A stretch of 64,000 nucleotides of DNA from Photorhabdus luminescens subsp. luminescens (GTDB taxonomy: Bacteria; Pseudomonadota; Gammaproteobacteria; Enterobacterales; Enterobacteriaceae), in the NCBI RefSeq assembly GCF_001083805.1, contig NZ_JXSK01000004.1, positions 1 to 64,000 on the forward strand, read 5' to 3'. How positions within the stretch are numbered: the first letter of the stretch is position 1; every line of letters begins with the position of its first letter. This document shows, one piece after another, positions 22,883 through 32,792 of this stretch. The notes under the pieces were generated by a model. The model saw only the letters and a program-made list of their open reading frames with translations, was not told the DNA's origin and ran no database searches. The translations under genes were made by a program, and so were the position numbers.

Positions 22883-22953
22883 TTTTCAGACAGGCTACGT
22901 TCTGAAAATTTAAGCAGCACCGTTGCGGAATATCATTAGAAACCGCAACGGTG
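22883..22953 (+). terminator. Two hairpins after paralogue 1
   Basis: TTTTCAGA (22883-22890) with TCTGAAAA (22901-22908), then an 11-bp perfect stem CACCGTTGCGG (22918-22928) with CCGCAACGGTG (22943-22953). The second hairpin has a close relative after paralogue 2. Confidence 0.6.
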
Positions 22954-23587
22954 TATTCATTTCTACCAAGACAATAATTTTTTAACAATTAATTAGCCAT
23001 TCACTATTATGAATCTTTTTTTCATAAAATTTATAACTAAAAAATCAAACAGTTTTTTAATTTAAAAAAATATTAAATTGAGATCCACTAGCAATAATGG
23101 TCACAAGCTATTTACTTTGAGATAAACACTTCCCTAACGATTAATCCTAAAAATTATATAAAACACAACAACTATATTATTACACATCCTATTCTAGATA
23201 TTTTCATAATATTATTAATAAAAATCAATCTTATAACACCTATTAAAAATACTAAACATGAAAAATATTCACAATTAAATTGAATACTAAGCTTAATATA
23301 CAATACTCACTAAAAGTATCAAATTTTCATATTTCAAGCAGTTAGTTTGGCTATATTTATATAATTATAAGGATATTATTCGGTACTTTTTAAACAGCTT
23401 TACTTTACGCATTTTTATGCTAATTTTAATATTAACCTATCGAATATTATTCCTTTTTTGACTGGATATATCGCATTAATACAACCAGGCATACTTCCAG
23501 CAAAGCATTACATAGGAGTTTATTAACAGAAACATTTTTTCTTGGCAACCTATATATTTACTTACATTAACTTTAAGGAGTAAAAAA
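22954..23587. other. Very AT-rich spacer, no gene seen
   Basis: More than 600 bp separating the two paralogues with no convincing coding frame. The second gene must have its own promoter here. Confidence 0.5.
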
Positions 23588-24217
23588 ATGATAAAAGAAT
23601 TAATTACAGGCGTCACGTTTTTTGAAGAGAAAAACTATCAGGGTAAATCACATGATTACCCAGAGCTCGATAAAATTATCTCTCTCCCTTCCAACCTTAA
23701 CGATAAATTCCGTTCAGTAAAAATCGGTAAATTATCAAAAGTCCATGCGTGGCGCCATTATAACGATCCAGAAAGCAAATATTATGAATGGGTAGTCGAT
23801 AATCCAGATATCGATAGAGAAATTAGAGGGTTATCTAAATTCAGAATTATGCAGAAAGATACAAAACTGGTTGCACTAAGAGTTATCGATGATACTCATT
23901 CAGATACAAAATTCTCCATGACCGTTAAGATATTTAATGGAGAAGAACAAGAAACAATCGACGTTAACGCCACAACAGATGATAACTATATTGTCGTTAA
24001 TGAACTATTGGTACAGAAAGAGATAGTCACTTCAATTTATGTAAGAAACGTCAACACCGGAGAATATATTGGTAACGGGTCATTCTATTTTTCTTATGAT
24101 GCTATTGGCATTGCAACTATTGATGAAGGACTCAATTTCCCTAAGAACTTGAAATTGGTCCATGTAGGAAATAATCGTTTTGATTTTCACATTACCAGTA
24201 CTGATCCTATTGCTTAA
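23588..24217 (+). CDS. Betagamma-crystallin-like protein, paralogue 2
   Basis: 209 aa, same two-domain layout as paralogue 1: TFFEEKNYQGKSHDYPE and FRSVKIGKLSK in the Greek-key-like N-terminal domain, the shared core NPDIDREIRGLSKF, and a C-terminal GSFYFSYDAIG / NRFDFHI domain. An excellent ribosome site AAGGAG lies 8 bp before the ATG. The pair looks like a tandem duplication that included the downstream hairpin. No signal peptide. Confidence 0.72.
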   Translation: MIKELITGVTFFEEKNYQGKSHDYPELDKIISLPSNLNDKFRSVKIGKLSKVHAWRHYNDPESKYYEWVVDNPDIDREIRGLSKFRIMQKDTKLVALRVIDDTHSDTKFSMTVKIFNGEEQETIDVNATTDDNYIVVNELLVQKEIVTSIYVRNVNTGEYIGNGSFYFSYDAIGIATIDEGLNFPKNLKLVHVGNNRFDFHITSTDPIA

Positions 24218-24274
24218 TCCGGGATTAATGTGACAATCATCACTCTCAGATAAATCATATTCTGAAATTTAAGC

Positions 24275-24316
24275 TACGCCGTTGCGGTATATTTGTTAAA
24301 AAACCGCAACAGCGTA
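24275..24316 (+). terminator. Hairpin after paralogue 2
   Basis: TACGCCGTTGCGGT (24275-24288) with ACCGCAACAGCGTA (24303-24316), one mismatch. The GTTGCGG / CCGCAAC core is the same as in the hairpin after paralogue 1. Confidence 0.6.
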
Positions 24317-24398
24317 TCCCAGACGATCACGGAAACTGAGACCGCATTACATCTAATATGGCCTCTCCACGCTCCTGGTCAATCGATAATAATCGGGC

Positions 24399-25805
24399 TT
24401 ACTCCATCCATTCAGTATGGAAAATACCTTCTTTATCAGTACGCTTATAGGTATGAGCGCCAAAATAATCACGTTGAGCCTGAATTAAATTAGCGGGCAA
24501 TACAGCAGAACGATAACTATCGTAGTAAGAAATAGCAGCAGAGAACGTGGGGGTTGGGATACCATTCTGCACCCCATACGACACGACATCACGCAGCGCT
24601 TGCTGATATTCATCAGCAATTTTCTTAAAGTAAGGCGCTAGCAGTAGGTTAGCAATATCCGCATTTTCGTTATATGCGTCAGTAATTTTTTGCAGGAATT
24701 GAGCGCGAATAATACAACCCGCGCGGAAAATCCCAGCAATCTCACCGTAATTGAGATCCCATTGGTACTCATCAGACGCCGCTTTCAATTGCTGAAAACC
24801 CTGAGCATAAGAGACAATTTTACCCAAATAAAGCGCACGGCGAACTTTCTCAATAAATTCAGCCTTATCACCTTTAAATGGCTGTGCTTCCGGCCCGCTC
24901 AACACTTTAGCCGCAGCAACTCGTTGATCTTTTAGAGAAGAAATATAACGTGCAAATACCGATTCTGTGATCAACGTCACTGGAATACCTAAATCCAGAG
25001 AGCTCTGGCTGGTCCACTTACCCGTACCTTTATTTGCTGCTTCATCCAAAATCACATCAACCAAATATTGGCCTGTTTCATCTTTCTTACGGAAAATATC
25101 AGCCGTGATTTCAATCAAATAGCTGCTCAACTCGCCATTATTCCAGTCAGTGAAAATTTCAGACAATTCTTCATTGCTCAGATTTAGGGCATTCTTCAAT
25201 AAAGAATAGGCTTCAGCAATGAGCTGCATATCACCGTATTCAATGCCATTGTGAACCATTTTCACATAATGGCCGGCGCCATCCGGTCCAATATAGGCCA
25301 CACAAGGTTCACCTTCCGCTTTAGCCGCAATCTCTTGCAGAATTGGCGCAACCAATTCATATGCCTCTTTCTGGCCGCCAGGCATAATAGATGGTCCTTT
25401 CAATGCCCCTTCTTCACCACCGGAAACCCCGGTGCCAATAAAATTAAAACCCTGGGCAGAAAGCTCTCGATTACGACGGATAGTATCCTGAAAATAGGTA
25501 TTACCCCCATCAATCAAAATATCACCTTTATCCAGATGTGGAGCCAGTGAAGCAATAGTTTTATCAGTTGCTTCGCCAGCCTTAACCATTAGCAGAATGC
25601 GACGCGGTTTTTCCAGTGAATCGACAAATTCTTCGATAGTGTAACTTGGAACTAATTTCTTCCCCGGATTTTCGGCGATCACTTCGTCAGTTTTATCACT
25701 TGAACGGTTAAATATAGATACGGAATAACCACGGCTCTCAATATTTAATGCCAGGTTACGCCCCATCACCGCCATACCGACAACACCAATCTGCTGCTTG
25801 GACAT
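24399..25805 (-). CDS. gnd: 6-phosphogluconate dehydrogenase, decarboxylating
   Basis: 468 aa, oxidative pentose phosphate pathway, producing ribulose 5-phosphate and NADPH. N-terminal NADP fold [18 protein letters not shown]; substrate site [21 protein letters not shown] as segments; catalytic Lys region in [16 protein letters not shown]. The ATG at 25805 after AGGAG gives [14 protein letters not shown]; the upstream ATG adds 12 non-homologous residues. Confidence 0.96.
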   Translation of the reverse strand: MSKQQIGVVGMAVMGRNLALNIESRGYSVSIFNRSSDKTDEVIAENPGKKLVPSYTIEEFVDSLEKPRRILLMVKAGEATDKTIASLAPHLDKGDILIDGGNTYFQDTIRRNRELSAQGFNFIGTGVSGGEEGALKGPSIMPGGQKEAYELVAPILQEIAAKAEGEPCVAYIGPDGAGHYVKMVHNGIEYGDMQLIAEAYSLLKNALNLSNEELSEIFTDWNNGELSSYLIEITADIFRKKDETGQYLVDVILDEAANKGTGKWTSQSSLDLGIPVTLITESVFARYISSLKDQRVAAAKVLSGPEAQPFKGDKAEFIEKVRRALYLGKIVSYAQGFQQLKAASDEYQWDLNYGEIAGIFRAGCIIRAQFLQKITDAYNENADIANLLLAPYFKKIADEYQQALRDVVSYGVQNGIPTPTFSAAISYYDSYRSAVLPANLIQAQRDYFGAHTYKRTDKEGIFHTEWME

Positions 25806-25861
25806 GAATAACTCCTGTCTGATGATAATTTTGCTCACCATTAATAATTAGTGCGCAATTT

Positions 25862-25883
25862 GTTAATGTGATCACATGTTAAC
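25862..25883. promoter_or_regulatory. Palindrome in the gnd/yegH divergent spacer
   Basis: A near-palindromic GTTAATGTGATCACATGTTAAC with perfect core TGTGATCACA, about 60 bp upstream of the gnd start. It looks like an operator for a dimeric regulator, but the regulator is not identifiable. Confidence 0.35.
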
Positions 25884-26050
25884 TCAGGATGAGTCCTATT
25901 GGATAGTTATTGGCGCCATCGATACTGCTACACCTCATTTTTTGGAAAAAACTTCCTCATATGAAAAATCAACTATTGAAATTTGATGAGTCAATGCCCA
26001 TTATTCATTATTCGGCATGAGCCGTCATATTAAAAGGTAAAAAAAACTGT

Positions 26051-27622
26051 ATGGAATGGATCGCTGATCCGACGATATGGGCAGGACTGGTTACTCTTAT
26101 CGTTCTAGAAATTGTCCTCGGAATCGACAACTTGGTCTTTATTGCCATTCTGGCAGATAAACTTCCTGAAAAACAAAGAGACAAAGCAAGAATTACAGGT
26201 CTAAGTTGTGCGTTACTGATGCGTATCGTACTGCTTTTTAGTCTTTCCTGGCTGATAACGCTAACTCATCCATTAATTACGCTTTGGGAACATCCATTTA
26301 GCGCCCGCGACCTGATTATGCTGTTAGGCGGTCTTTTCTTACTGTTTAAAGCGACAATGGAGCTCAATGAACGGCTGGAAGGTAAAGATATCCATTCAGG
26401 ACAACAACGTAAAACATCTAAATTTTGGACAGTTGTCGTTCAGATAATTGTCCTTGACGCTGTATTCTCACTAGATTCGGTGGTTACTGCTGTTGGTATG
26501 GTAGACAACATCGGTATCATGATCGCGGCAGTCACCATTGCGATGTTCCTGATGATACTGGCAAGTAAACCGTTGACCACTTTCGTTAATGCTCACCCGA
26601 CTATCGTTATTCTCTGTTTGAGCTTCTTGTTGATGATCGGTTTCAGTCTGGTAGCCGAAGGTTTTGGTTATCACATCCCCAAAGGTTACTTGTACGCCGC
26701 TATCGGCTTCTCCATTATGATTGAATCCTTAAACCAATTTGCTCAGTTTAACCGCCGCAGATTTCTTACTGCTTCCCGTTCACTACGTGAAAGAACAGCG
26801 GAAGCCGTTTTACGTATCCTTAGTGGTAAGCATGAAAAGGCAGAATTGGACAATCATACATCCAATCTGATTTCTGATAATCAGGAAGTGTTTGATCCAC
26901 AAGAACGTCAAATGATTGCCAGAGTTCTGGGCATGGCGCAGCGTAACGTTAACAGTATCATGACTTCCCGTCACGACGTGGAATACCTTGATATTCATGC
27001 GCCAACCGAAAATCTGACGCAAATACTGAGTAAAAGTCCTCATACACGCATTGTGGTAACAGACGAAAATATCAGTGACGAACCATTAGGTGTTGTTCAT
27101 GTTATTGATTTATTGAATCAACAACTCAACCAACAGCCTTTTGATTTACACTCGCTGATAAAACAACCGCTGATTTTCCCTGAACAGCTTTCACTACTCC
27201 AAGCATTGGAGCAGTTCCGCCAAGCACAAACTCACTTCGCATTTGTTGTCGACGAATTTGGTTCTGTGGAAGGTGTGGTGACTTTGACCGACGTAATGGA
27301 AACTATCGCCGGTAATTTGCCGGTAGACGGCGAAGAAACTGATGCCCGCCATGATATTCAAGCGACTGAAAATGGCGGCTGGATTGCCAATGGTTATATG
27401 CCGCTGGATGATTTGATCCTTTATGTCCCTTTGCAATTGGACGAAAAGCGTGAATATCAAACCTTGGCAGGTTTGTTGATGGAACATTCACAACATATTC
27501 CACAACAAGGTGAACAATTACAGATTGATAATTATCTGTTTGAACCGCTGGAAGTGACCAGTCACCGAATTAATAAGGTAAAAATTACTCCTCTGGCGTC
27601 AGAGGAAGAAAATAAAGAATAA
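26051..27622 (+). CDS. yegH: TerC-CBS-CorC domain inner-membrane protein YegH
   Basis: 523 aa. N-terminal TerC-type membrane domain (about residues 1-235, seven or so helices, [12 protein letters not shown] and [12 protein letters not shown] with conserved acidic residues). A CBS pair follows (about 305-430, [20 protein letters not shown]), then a C-terminal CorC/HlyC transporter-associated domain. Close to E. coli YegH by eye. The family is linked to metal ion homeostasis, but the substrate is unproven. Confidence 0.92.
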   Translation: MEWIADPTIWAGLVTLIVLEIVLGIDNLVFIAILADKLPEKQRDKARITGLSCALLMRIVLLFSLSWLITLTHPLITLWEHPFSARDLIMLLGGLFLLFKATMELNERLEGKDIHSGQQRKTSKFWTVVVQIIVLDAVFSLDSVVTAVGMVDNIGIMIAAVTIAMFLMILASKPLTTFVNAHPTIVILCLSFLLMIGFSLVAEGFGYHIPKGYLYAAIGFSIMIESLNQFAQFNRRRFLTASRSLRERTAEAVLRILSGKHEKAELDNHTSNLISDNQEVFDPQERQMIARVLGMAQRNVNSIMTSRHDVEYLDIHAPTENLTQILSKSPHTRIVVTDENISDEPLGVVHVIDLLNQQLNQQPFDLHSLIKQPLIFPEQLSLLQALEQFRQAQTHFAFVVDEFGSVEGVVTLTDVMETIAGNLPVDGEETDARHDIQATENGGWIANGYMPLDDLILYVPLQLDEKREYQTLAGLLMEHSQHIPQQGEQLQIDNYLFEPLEVTSHRINKVKITPLASEEENKE

Positions 27623-27682
27623 CTCTGTGTTATTGATCACTAATCGTATTTGCCATCACTGAGTTTTTCCTCTGAAACAAAA

Positions 27683-27720
27683 AAAAGCCCGGTCAGTTTA
27701 AACTGTACCGGGATTTTTTA
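27683..27720 (+). terminator. Terminator after yegH
   Basis: CCCGGT-C-AGTTTAAACT-GT-ACCGGG hairpin followed by ATTTTTT and preceded by an A-run, so it could act on both strands. Confidence 0.85.
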
Positions 27721-27855
27721 AATGAATTAAAAGAAATAGAAATCTGTTATAAGTCAAGCAATGCTGTGGCAAGAAACTTTTACGCCAGTTTTGGCTTTGT
27801 TGAAGTCGGCATAAGTGAAGAAAATGAAGAGATGTTAGCAATTATTAAAATTTAA
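27721..27855 (+). pseudogene. C-terminal relic of a GNAT acetyltransferase
   Basis: 45 codons ending in TAA read as the last part of a GNAT domain: SSNAVARNFYASFGFVEVG with the typical N-x-x-A-x-x-F-Y-x-x-x-G-F signature, then NEEMLAIIKI. There is no start codon or N-terminal acetyl-CoA-binding half; the yegH terminator abuts it. A fragment left by deletion. 27856-28002 shows nothing further. Confidence 0.75.
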
Positions 27856-28002
27856 CTCACAATCGCAAACCCACCTTTGTACTGAAATTGACTGCTCAGG
27901 CAACTATGCTTAGACAACTATAAGCATTCATTTAAACATTTGATTAAGCATAATAATCAACTGTCAGAATTGAGCGGTCAAATCAGGCATGAGTTAATAC
28001 AG

Positions 28003-29835
28003 CTAATTACTGCTACGTTCAACCCAATCGTTAATAACTTGTTTTACCTTGCCCTCTAACTCATTACGTAGCAGTTGCTCAATATCCAAGTTGTATTGCA
28101 GATTACTCCAATTACCGTAAACCCGCAGCGGTACTTTCATTTTTCGCAGACGACTAACCAATTCATTATCCTTGCCCCATCCTTGTGTTATCTGTACTTT
28201 TAAAGCGACATCAACATTTTGTTTAAGTAGATTAGCCTTACCTTGTCCATCAATATTTAGCAGATCGGATACCGCATGAAGTCGGCTGATTTTTATATCA
28301 CCTCGATTCAGTACCGCTTTAACATCAAGCTTTTTGGCACGGGTAAAGTCATCCATATTATCAGGGATATTCACTTTATCCGTTGCACGAGCAACGGATT
28401 GCTGGATTAATTGGGGGATATTTAATCCATACATTTTGGCATTAACTAAACTGAAATTAAGATCACCCTGCCAAATATGCGAAATAGCATAACCATCATA
28501 TCCTTTACCAGAAAGATCCCCATTCAGATTGAATTTACCACTAAATGCCGGTGGTAAAGAAAACGCTTTGAGTACCGGCTCCAGCTCTATATTCCTCAGT
28601 AAAGGTTTTGCGTGTAACTTAAGTTGATTACCCGTTGCATCTAAAAAAATCGGAATAGAGAAATCACCACCAAATAATTTGCCATTCAGCGTAGAAATTT
28701 CAGCGATACCACTATTACTTGTCGCTTTCAATATCAGATTATCGATCTCCATTCCTCGATAAACAAATTTATCCGCATTAATAGTCACATTAGCATTAAA
28801 ATCATTTAGAAATGCAGCGTTATAATCAGGCTGAGCAGGGCTTGAAACGGCGATCACAGGTTTAGCTGAACTATTCTCCATCCGGTAATAACGCTTAACC
28901 TCTGAGCCTTCTTTAGAAAGCAAGTCCCATCCCATCAGATTATCTAAATTCAGTTTTTGGGAAGATAAATCTATTTGATAATCCGCGTGAGCCCCCAACA
29001 TTGCTTTTATACTGCCGTGCAGTTCACTCTCATTAGCCGTGAAACTTAGCGTCTGTAAAGAAATTATTTGCGGTCCATCTGCCGTCTCTTTTTGATAAAC
29101 AGCATGTACTTTTCCTGAACCACTAATTCCTCCCGTAGGTATACCTGCGCCCTGGAGTTGATAATCAAAAGAGTCAATATTGCCAGCAACACGATAGGGA
29201 TAATCAGTAATATCGACATCAGCGCTAAGATTAAAAGCCAAGTCTTGCTGATTCTTACTGACTTTGCTACTTAACTCCACGCTGATATGGTTTTGGTTAT
29301 CCCGCGCCATAAGCAGATTAATATCGCGGACATTTAACTGATCATGCTCACCACGCTGCCAAATGAGCAAACTATCTGCGACTTTAATTCTGGCGATATC
29401 AAGCTTCCAACCCTCATCCTTCGCAACAGGATTGGCTGTACTCCCTGTTGGCGCAATAGGAGTATTCTCTTTTTTCTGAGGCTGACTCTCCGGGGTGACT
29501 CTCAATATCGCCCCTTTCAACATCACCTCTTTAACGGCAAGCTGATGAGAAAGAAGCGGCCACAACTCCACATCAAGACGCATATTTTCCGCCGTCACTG
29601 TTGGCTGCGCCGCTCCTGGCGCCGTTAATGACATACGCCCGGAAATGATGCTCAGTTTTGGCCAGACATGCCAGCGCATACCATCTTGCAGGACGAGTTG
29701 GTAGCCGCTCTTCTTTTGCACCTGCTTGACCATATAAGCACGAAAGTCATTCGGATTTACTAACATGACTAATGCTGCCAGACCGGTAATAATTACAACC
29801 AGCAAAATAATCAGTGTCGTCAGTAATCTCTTCAT
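28003..29835 (-). CDS. asmA: AsmA-family outer membrane assembly protein
   Basis: 610 aa, one N-terminal membrane helix (LLTTLIILLVVIITGLAAL) then a long periplasmic region. AsmA family members are bridge-like proteins affecting outer membrane lipid and protein assembly. The N-terminal motif LVNPNDFRAYMVKQV is strongly conserved. The ATG at 29835 follows GAGGAAGTC and matches the family start; the upstream ATG adds 8 residues. Gene order asmA-dcd-udk is as in E. coli. Confidence 0.93.
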   Translation of the reverse strand: MKRLLTTLIILLVVIITGLAALVMLVNPNDFRAYMVKQVQKKSGYQLVLQDGMRWHVWPKLSIISGRMSLTAPGAAQPTVTAENMRLDVELWPLLSHQLAVKEVMLKGAILRVTPESQPQKKENTPIAPTGSTANPVAKDEGWKLDIARIKVADSLLIWQRGEHDQLNVRDINLLMARDNQNHISVELSSKVSKNQQDLAFNLSADVDITDYPYRVAGNIDSFDYQLQGAGIPTGGISGSGKVHAVYQKETADGPQIISLQTLSFTANESELHGSIKAMLGAHADYQIDLSSQKLNLDNLMGWDLLSKEGSEVKRYYRMENSSAKPVIAVSSPAQPDYNAAFLNDFNANVTINADKFVYRGMEIDNLILKATSNSGIAEISTLNGKLFGGDFSIPIFLDATGNQLKLHAKPLLRNIELEPVLKAFSLPPAFSGKFNLNGDLSGKGYDGYAISHIWQGDLNFSLVNAKMYGLNIPQLIQQSVARATDKVNIPDNMDDFTRAKKLDVKAVLNRGDIKISRLHAVSDLLNIDGQGKANLLKQNVDVALKVQITQGWGKDNELVSRLRKMKVPLRVYGNWSNLQYNLDIEQLLRNELEGKVKQVINDWVERSSN

Positions 29836-29894
29836 GACTTCCTCAGCTTTTTTTGTCAAAAACAGTCAATGCAACTCAACAACCGATAAAAATA

Positions 29895-30476
29895 TTAATC
29901 TTCATCAATACGGCTACCCACCGCACCTTGTTGGTTTTTATATTTCGCATCTTGACGACGGTTATATGGACGGTCAGCGGAACCAGACAATGGCTCAAAA
30001 CTCAAAGCCCCAATGACCATACCCGGACGTAACGCCAGAGGCAATTTACCGGAGTTATAGAATTCGAGAACAATCTGACCATGCCAGCCCGGATCAATCC
30101 GGTGTGCTGTCACATGCACCATCAGCCCAAGGCGAGCAAGAGAAGAACGGCCATCAAGCCAGCCCACCAAATCGTCTGGCAATGTGACGGATTCCAGCGT
30201 AACAGCCAGTGCCAACTCGCCAGGATGGAGGAAAAAAACCTCATCGTCAGACAGGATAATTTCATCACTCATCACGCGATCAAGCGCAGCGCTGACCTCA
30301 TCTTTCGGACCACTCAAATCAATATATGCCGCAGTATGACCACAGAAAACACGAAACTGATTCCCAAGGCGCACATCAGCAGTTGCCCCGTTAATGCGTT
30401 CAATCGGCGGACGTGGAGCAATGACCAATTTACCTTCATCAAGCCATTTAATAATGTCGCGGTCACAGAGTCGCAT
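29895..30476 (-). CDS. dcd: dCTP deaminase
   Basis: 193 aa. Deaminates dCTP to dUTP, feeding dTMP synthesis. Conserved MRLCDRDI start, [10 protein letters not shown] (active-site region), and [23 protein letters not shown] with the catalytic Glu. Lies 59 bp upstream of asmA and 53 bp downstream of udk on the same strand, so they may be co-transcribed. Confidence 0.97.
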   Translation of the reverse strand: MRLCDRDIIKWLDEGKLVIAPRPPIERINGATADVRLGNQFRVFCGHTAAYIDLSGPKDEVSAALDRVMSDEIILSDDEVFFLHPGELALAVTLESVTLPDDLVGWLDGRSSLARLGLMVHVTAHRIDPGWHGQIVLEFYNSGKLPLALRPGMVIGALSFEPLSGSADRPYNRRQDAKYKNQQGAVGSRIDED

Positions 30477-30529
30477 TATTTCCTCTCAAATACGATGATG
30501 CTTATCAATGTCTGACAAGCAAAGTTTTA

Positions 30530-31171
30530 TTATTCGCAGAACTGACCAATTTTGGCTTTCAATATATCAATCGCTACTCGGTTTTTACCTCCGCGCGGTA
30601 CAATAATATCTGCATATTGCTTTGATGGTTCAATAAATTGCAGAAACATTGGGCGCACAGTTTTATGATATTGCTCAATAACCGAATCCAGAGAGCGTCC
30701 CCGTTCATGTACATCCCGTTTAATACGACGCATAAGGCAAATATCCAGCGGCGTATCAACAAAAATAGAGAAATCCATCTCCTGACGCAAGCGCTTATCA
30801 GTCAATAACAGAATACCCTCCAGAATAATAACCCTTTTCGGTGCAAAATGAATCGCTTCTGGTTTACGAGTATGAGCAACATAATCGTATTGCGGTAATT
30901 CAATTGATTCACCCATTTTCAGCGCTTGCAGGTGAGAAAACAGCAGATTGTGATCCATTGAGCTTGGATGGTCATAATTAGTCTTATAACGCTCTTCCAT
31001 TGATAGATTGCTCTGATCTTTATAATAGCAATCCTCTGGTATAATACCGATATTGTGATCACCAACCTGAGCGCGTAATTCACGATAAAGTGTATTAGCA
31101 ATGAGACTTTTACCTGAGGCAGATGCACCGGAAATTCCTACAATTGTGCACTGATATGCTTCGTCAGCCAT
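30530..31171 (-). CDS. udk: Uridine kinase
   Basis: 213 aa pyrimidine ribonucleoside kinase. P-loop [11 protein letters not shown], followed by DCYYKDQS and YDHPSSMDH (substrate binding) and the lid region [13 protein letters not shown]. Phosphorylates uridine/cytidine with GTP in salvage, in keeping with cdd and the nucleotidase elsewhere in the window. The 31172-31457 spacer shows no gene. Confidence 0.97.
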   Translation of the reverse strand: MADEAYQCTIVGISGASASGKSLIANTLYRELRAQVGDHNIGIIPEDCYYKDQSNLSMEERYKTNYDHPSSMDHNLLFSHLQALKMGESIELPQYDYVAHTRKPEAIHFAPKRVIILEGILLLTDKRLRQEMDFSIFVDTPLDICLMRRIKRDVHERGRSLDSVIEQYHKTVRPMFLQFIEPSKQYADIIVPRGGKNRVAIDILKAKIGQFCE

Positions 31172-31457
31172 AATAGCGATAACCTGATTCTAGAAAAAAA
31201 TGGGAACAAAGCACTTATGAGCGCTAAGTTTGGCGAGATTATAGGGAGTTAATGGTATCTGTTCCAGTGTAAACGAGATAAGTCTCATTTTTTTCGAGGC
31301 GTTTCGCATAAAAACCATGTAACGAAGGAAATCCTAACAAGAGAAATCGGGCAAGCATACTTCTCGCCATGCAAAATTTCTCCATACAAAATCTCCCCAT
31401 ATAAAAAGCGGGCAATGAAAGCATCCACCACCCGTTATCATCAATCAACTACCCGCA

Positions 31458-32570
31458 TTAAACAGCACGGAACGAAATTTCTGTTGGTATCTTCTCACCT
31501 TGCCAATACATCTGAGCTGAAATATTTGCTGCAATTTCGCGATAAATATCGGTAAATTCACTATCAGGATTACTGATAACCGTTGGCTGACCACGATCAA
31601 GATCTTCACGCAGTGAAATATGCAGAGGGATTTGTCCCAATAATTTACAGTGATATTTAGCAGCTAATGTTTCTGCTCCACCCGTACCAAAAATAGGTTC
31701 CAAATGACCACAATTGCCGCAAATATGTACACTCATATTTTCAACAATACCCAGTACCGGTACCTTCACTTTCTGGAACATGACAATACCTTTCATTGCA
31801 TCAATTAAGGCAATATCCTGAGGCGTTGTTACCACCAGCGCCCCCGTTACCGGGATGTTCTGTGACAAAGTGAGCTGAATATCACCGGTTCCTGGCGGCA
31901 TATCGATAACCAGATAATCAAGATCCGGCCATAATGTATCCTGTAACATCTGCATCAATGCTTTGCTAGCCATCGGACCACGCCACACCATTGCATTATC
32001 ATCCGTTACTAAATAACCAATAGAGTTAGTGGCAAGACCATGCGTCATAATCGGCGCCATATGCTGTCCGTCCGGGGAAGTCGGCCGCTCTTTGGAAGTT
32101 CCCAACATACTCGGAACAGAAGGGCCGTAGATATCGGCATCCAGAATACCAACTTTTGCCCCCTCCTGAGCTAACGCCAACGCTAGGTTTACGGCAGTGC
32201 TGGATTTACCCACCCCGCCTTTACCCGAGCTGACAGCCAAAATATTACGGACGCCATTAATTCCCGGCAGATCATTAGCGCGACGTAATGTGCTGATATC
32301 ATGGATCAATTTCCACGCCACCGATTTTGCGCCGGTTACCGCCCGTAATGTTTCCGTTGTCGCTTCTTTCAATGCTTCAAACCCACGCTTCCAGACAAAC
32401 GGCATGAGCAACTCAATATGCAAGACGCCATCAAGCATCGTACAGTGATGTAAAGCCTTCAACGTTATCAAATCACGTTCTAGCGTCGGATGGGTAAAAG
32501 CAGCAAGTATTTTTGTTACCTGAGATTTCAGCAGGTCAGGATTGGTCTGCTCGGGGGATTGTGAGTTCAT
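31458..32570 (-). CDS. apbC: Iron-sulfur cluster carrier protein ApbC/Mrp
   Basis: 370-aa P-loop ATPase of the Mrp/NBP35 family delivering Fe-S clusters. An N-terminal MIP18/DUF59-like domain is followed by the deviant Walker A SSGKGGVGKSST, YGPSVPSMLG, and the cluster-binding CGNCGH motif near residue 280. The ATG at 32570 after AAAGGAGCCGGG matches the family start. Divergent from metG, as in E. coli. Confidence 0.95.
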   Translation of the reverse strand: MNSQSPEQTNPDLLKSQVTKILAAFTHPTLERDLITLKALHHCTMLDGVLHIELLMPFVWKRGFEALKEATTETLRAVTGAKSVAWKLIHDISTLRRANDLPGINGVRNILAVSSGKGGVGKSSTAVNLALALAQEGAKVGILDADIYGPSVPSMLGTSKERPTSPDGQHMAPIMTHGLATNSIGYLVTDDNAMVWRGPMASKALMQMLQDTLWPDLDYLVIDMPPGTGDIQLTLSQNIPVTGALVVTTPQDIALIDAMKGIVMFQKVKVPVLGIVENMSVHICGNCGHLEPIFGTGGAETLAAKYHCKLLGQIPLHISLREDLDRGQPTVISNPDSEFTDIYREIAANISAQMYWQGEKIPTEISFRAV

Positions 32571-32792
32571 CCCGGCTCCTTTGATGATTATCAATTAGCG
32601 AAAAACCATCTTGCCATAATAACAGAACCCAATGCGTTCGGATAAGATTAGCGACAAAAACCCGCTTCCCGTTCACCGATTCAGTTTTTATCCAACAAAA
32701 CTCACTAAGATGAAGTCTTACCCTAGCGACAATTTTTTTGATCGGTTAACATCAAACTCCCTTTTTCACTTATTGGAAGTCAGATCCTTATT

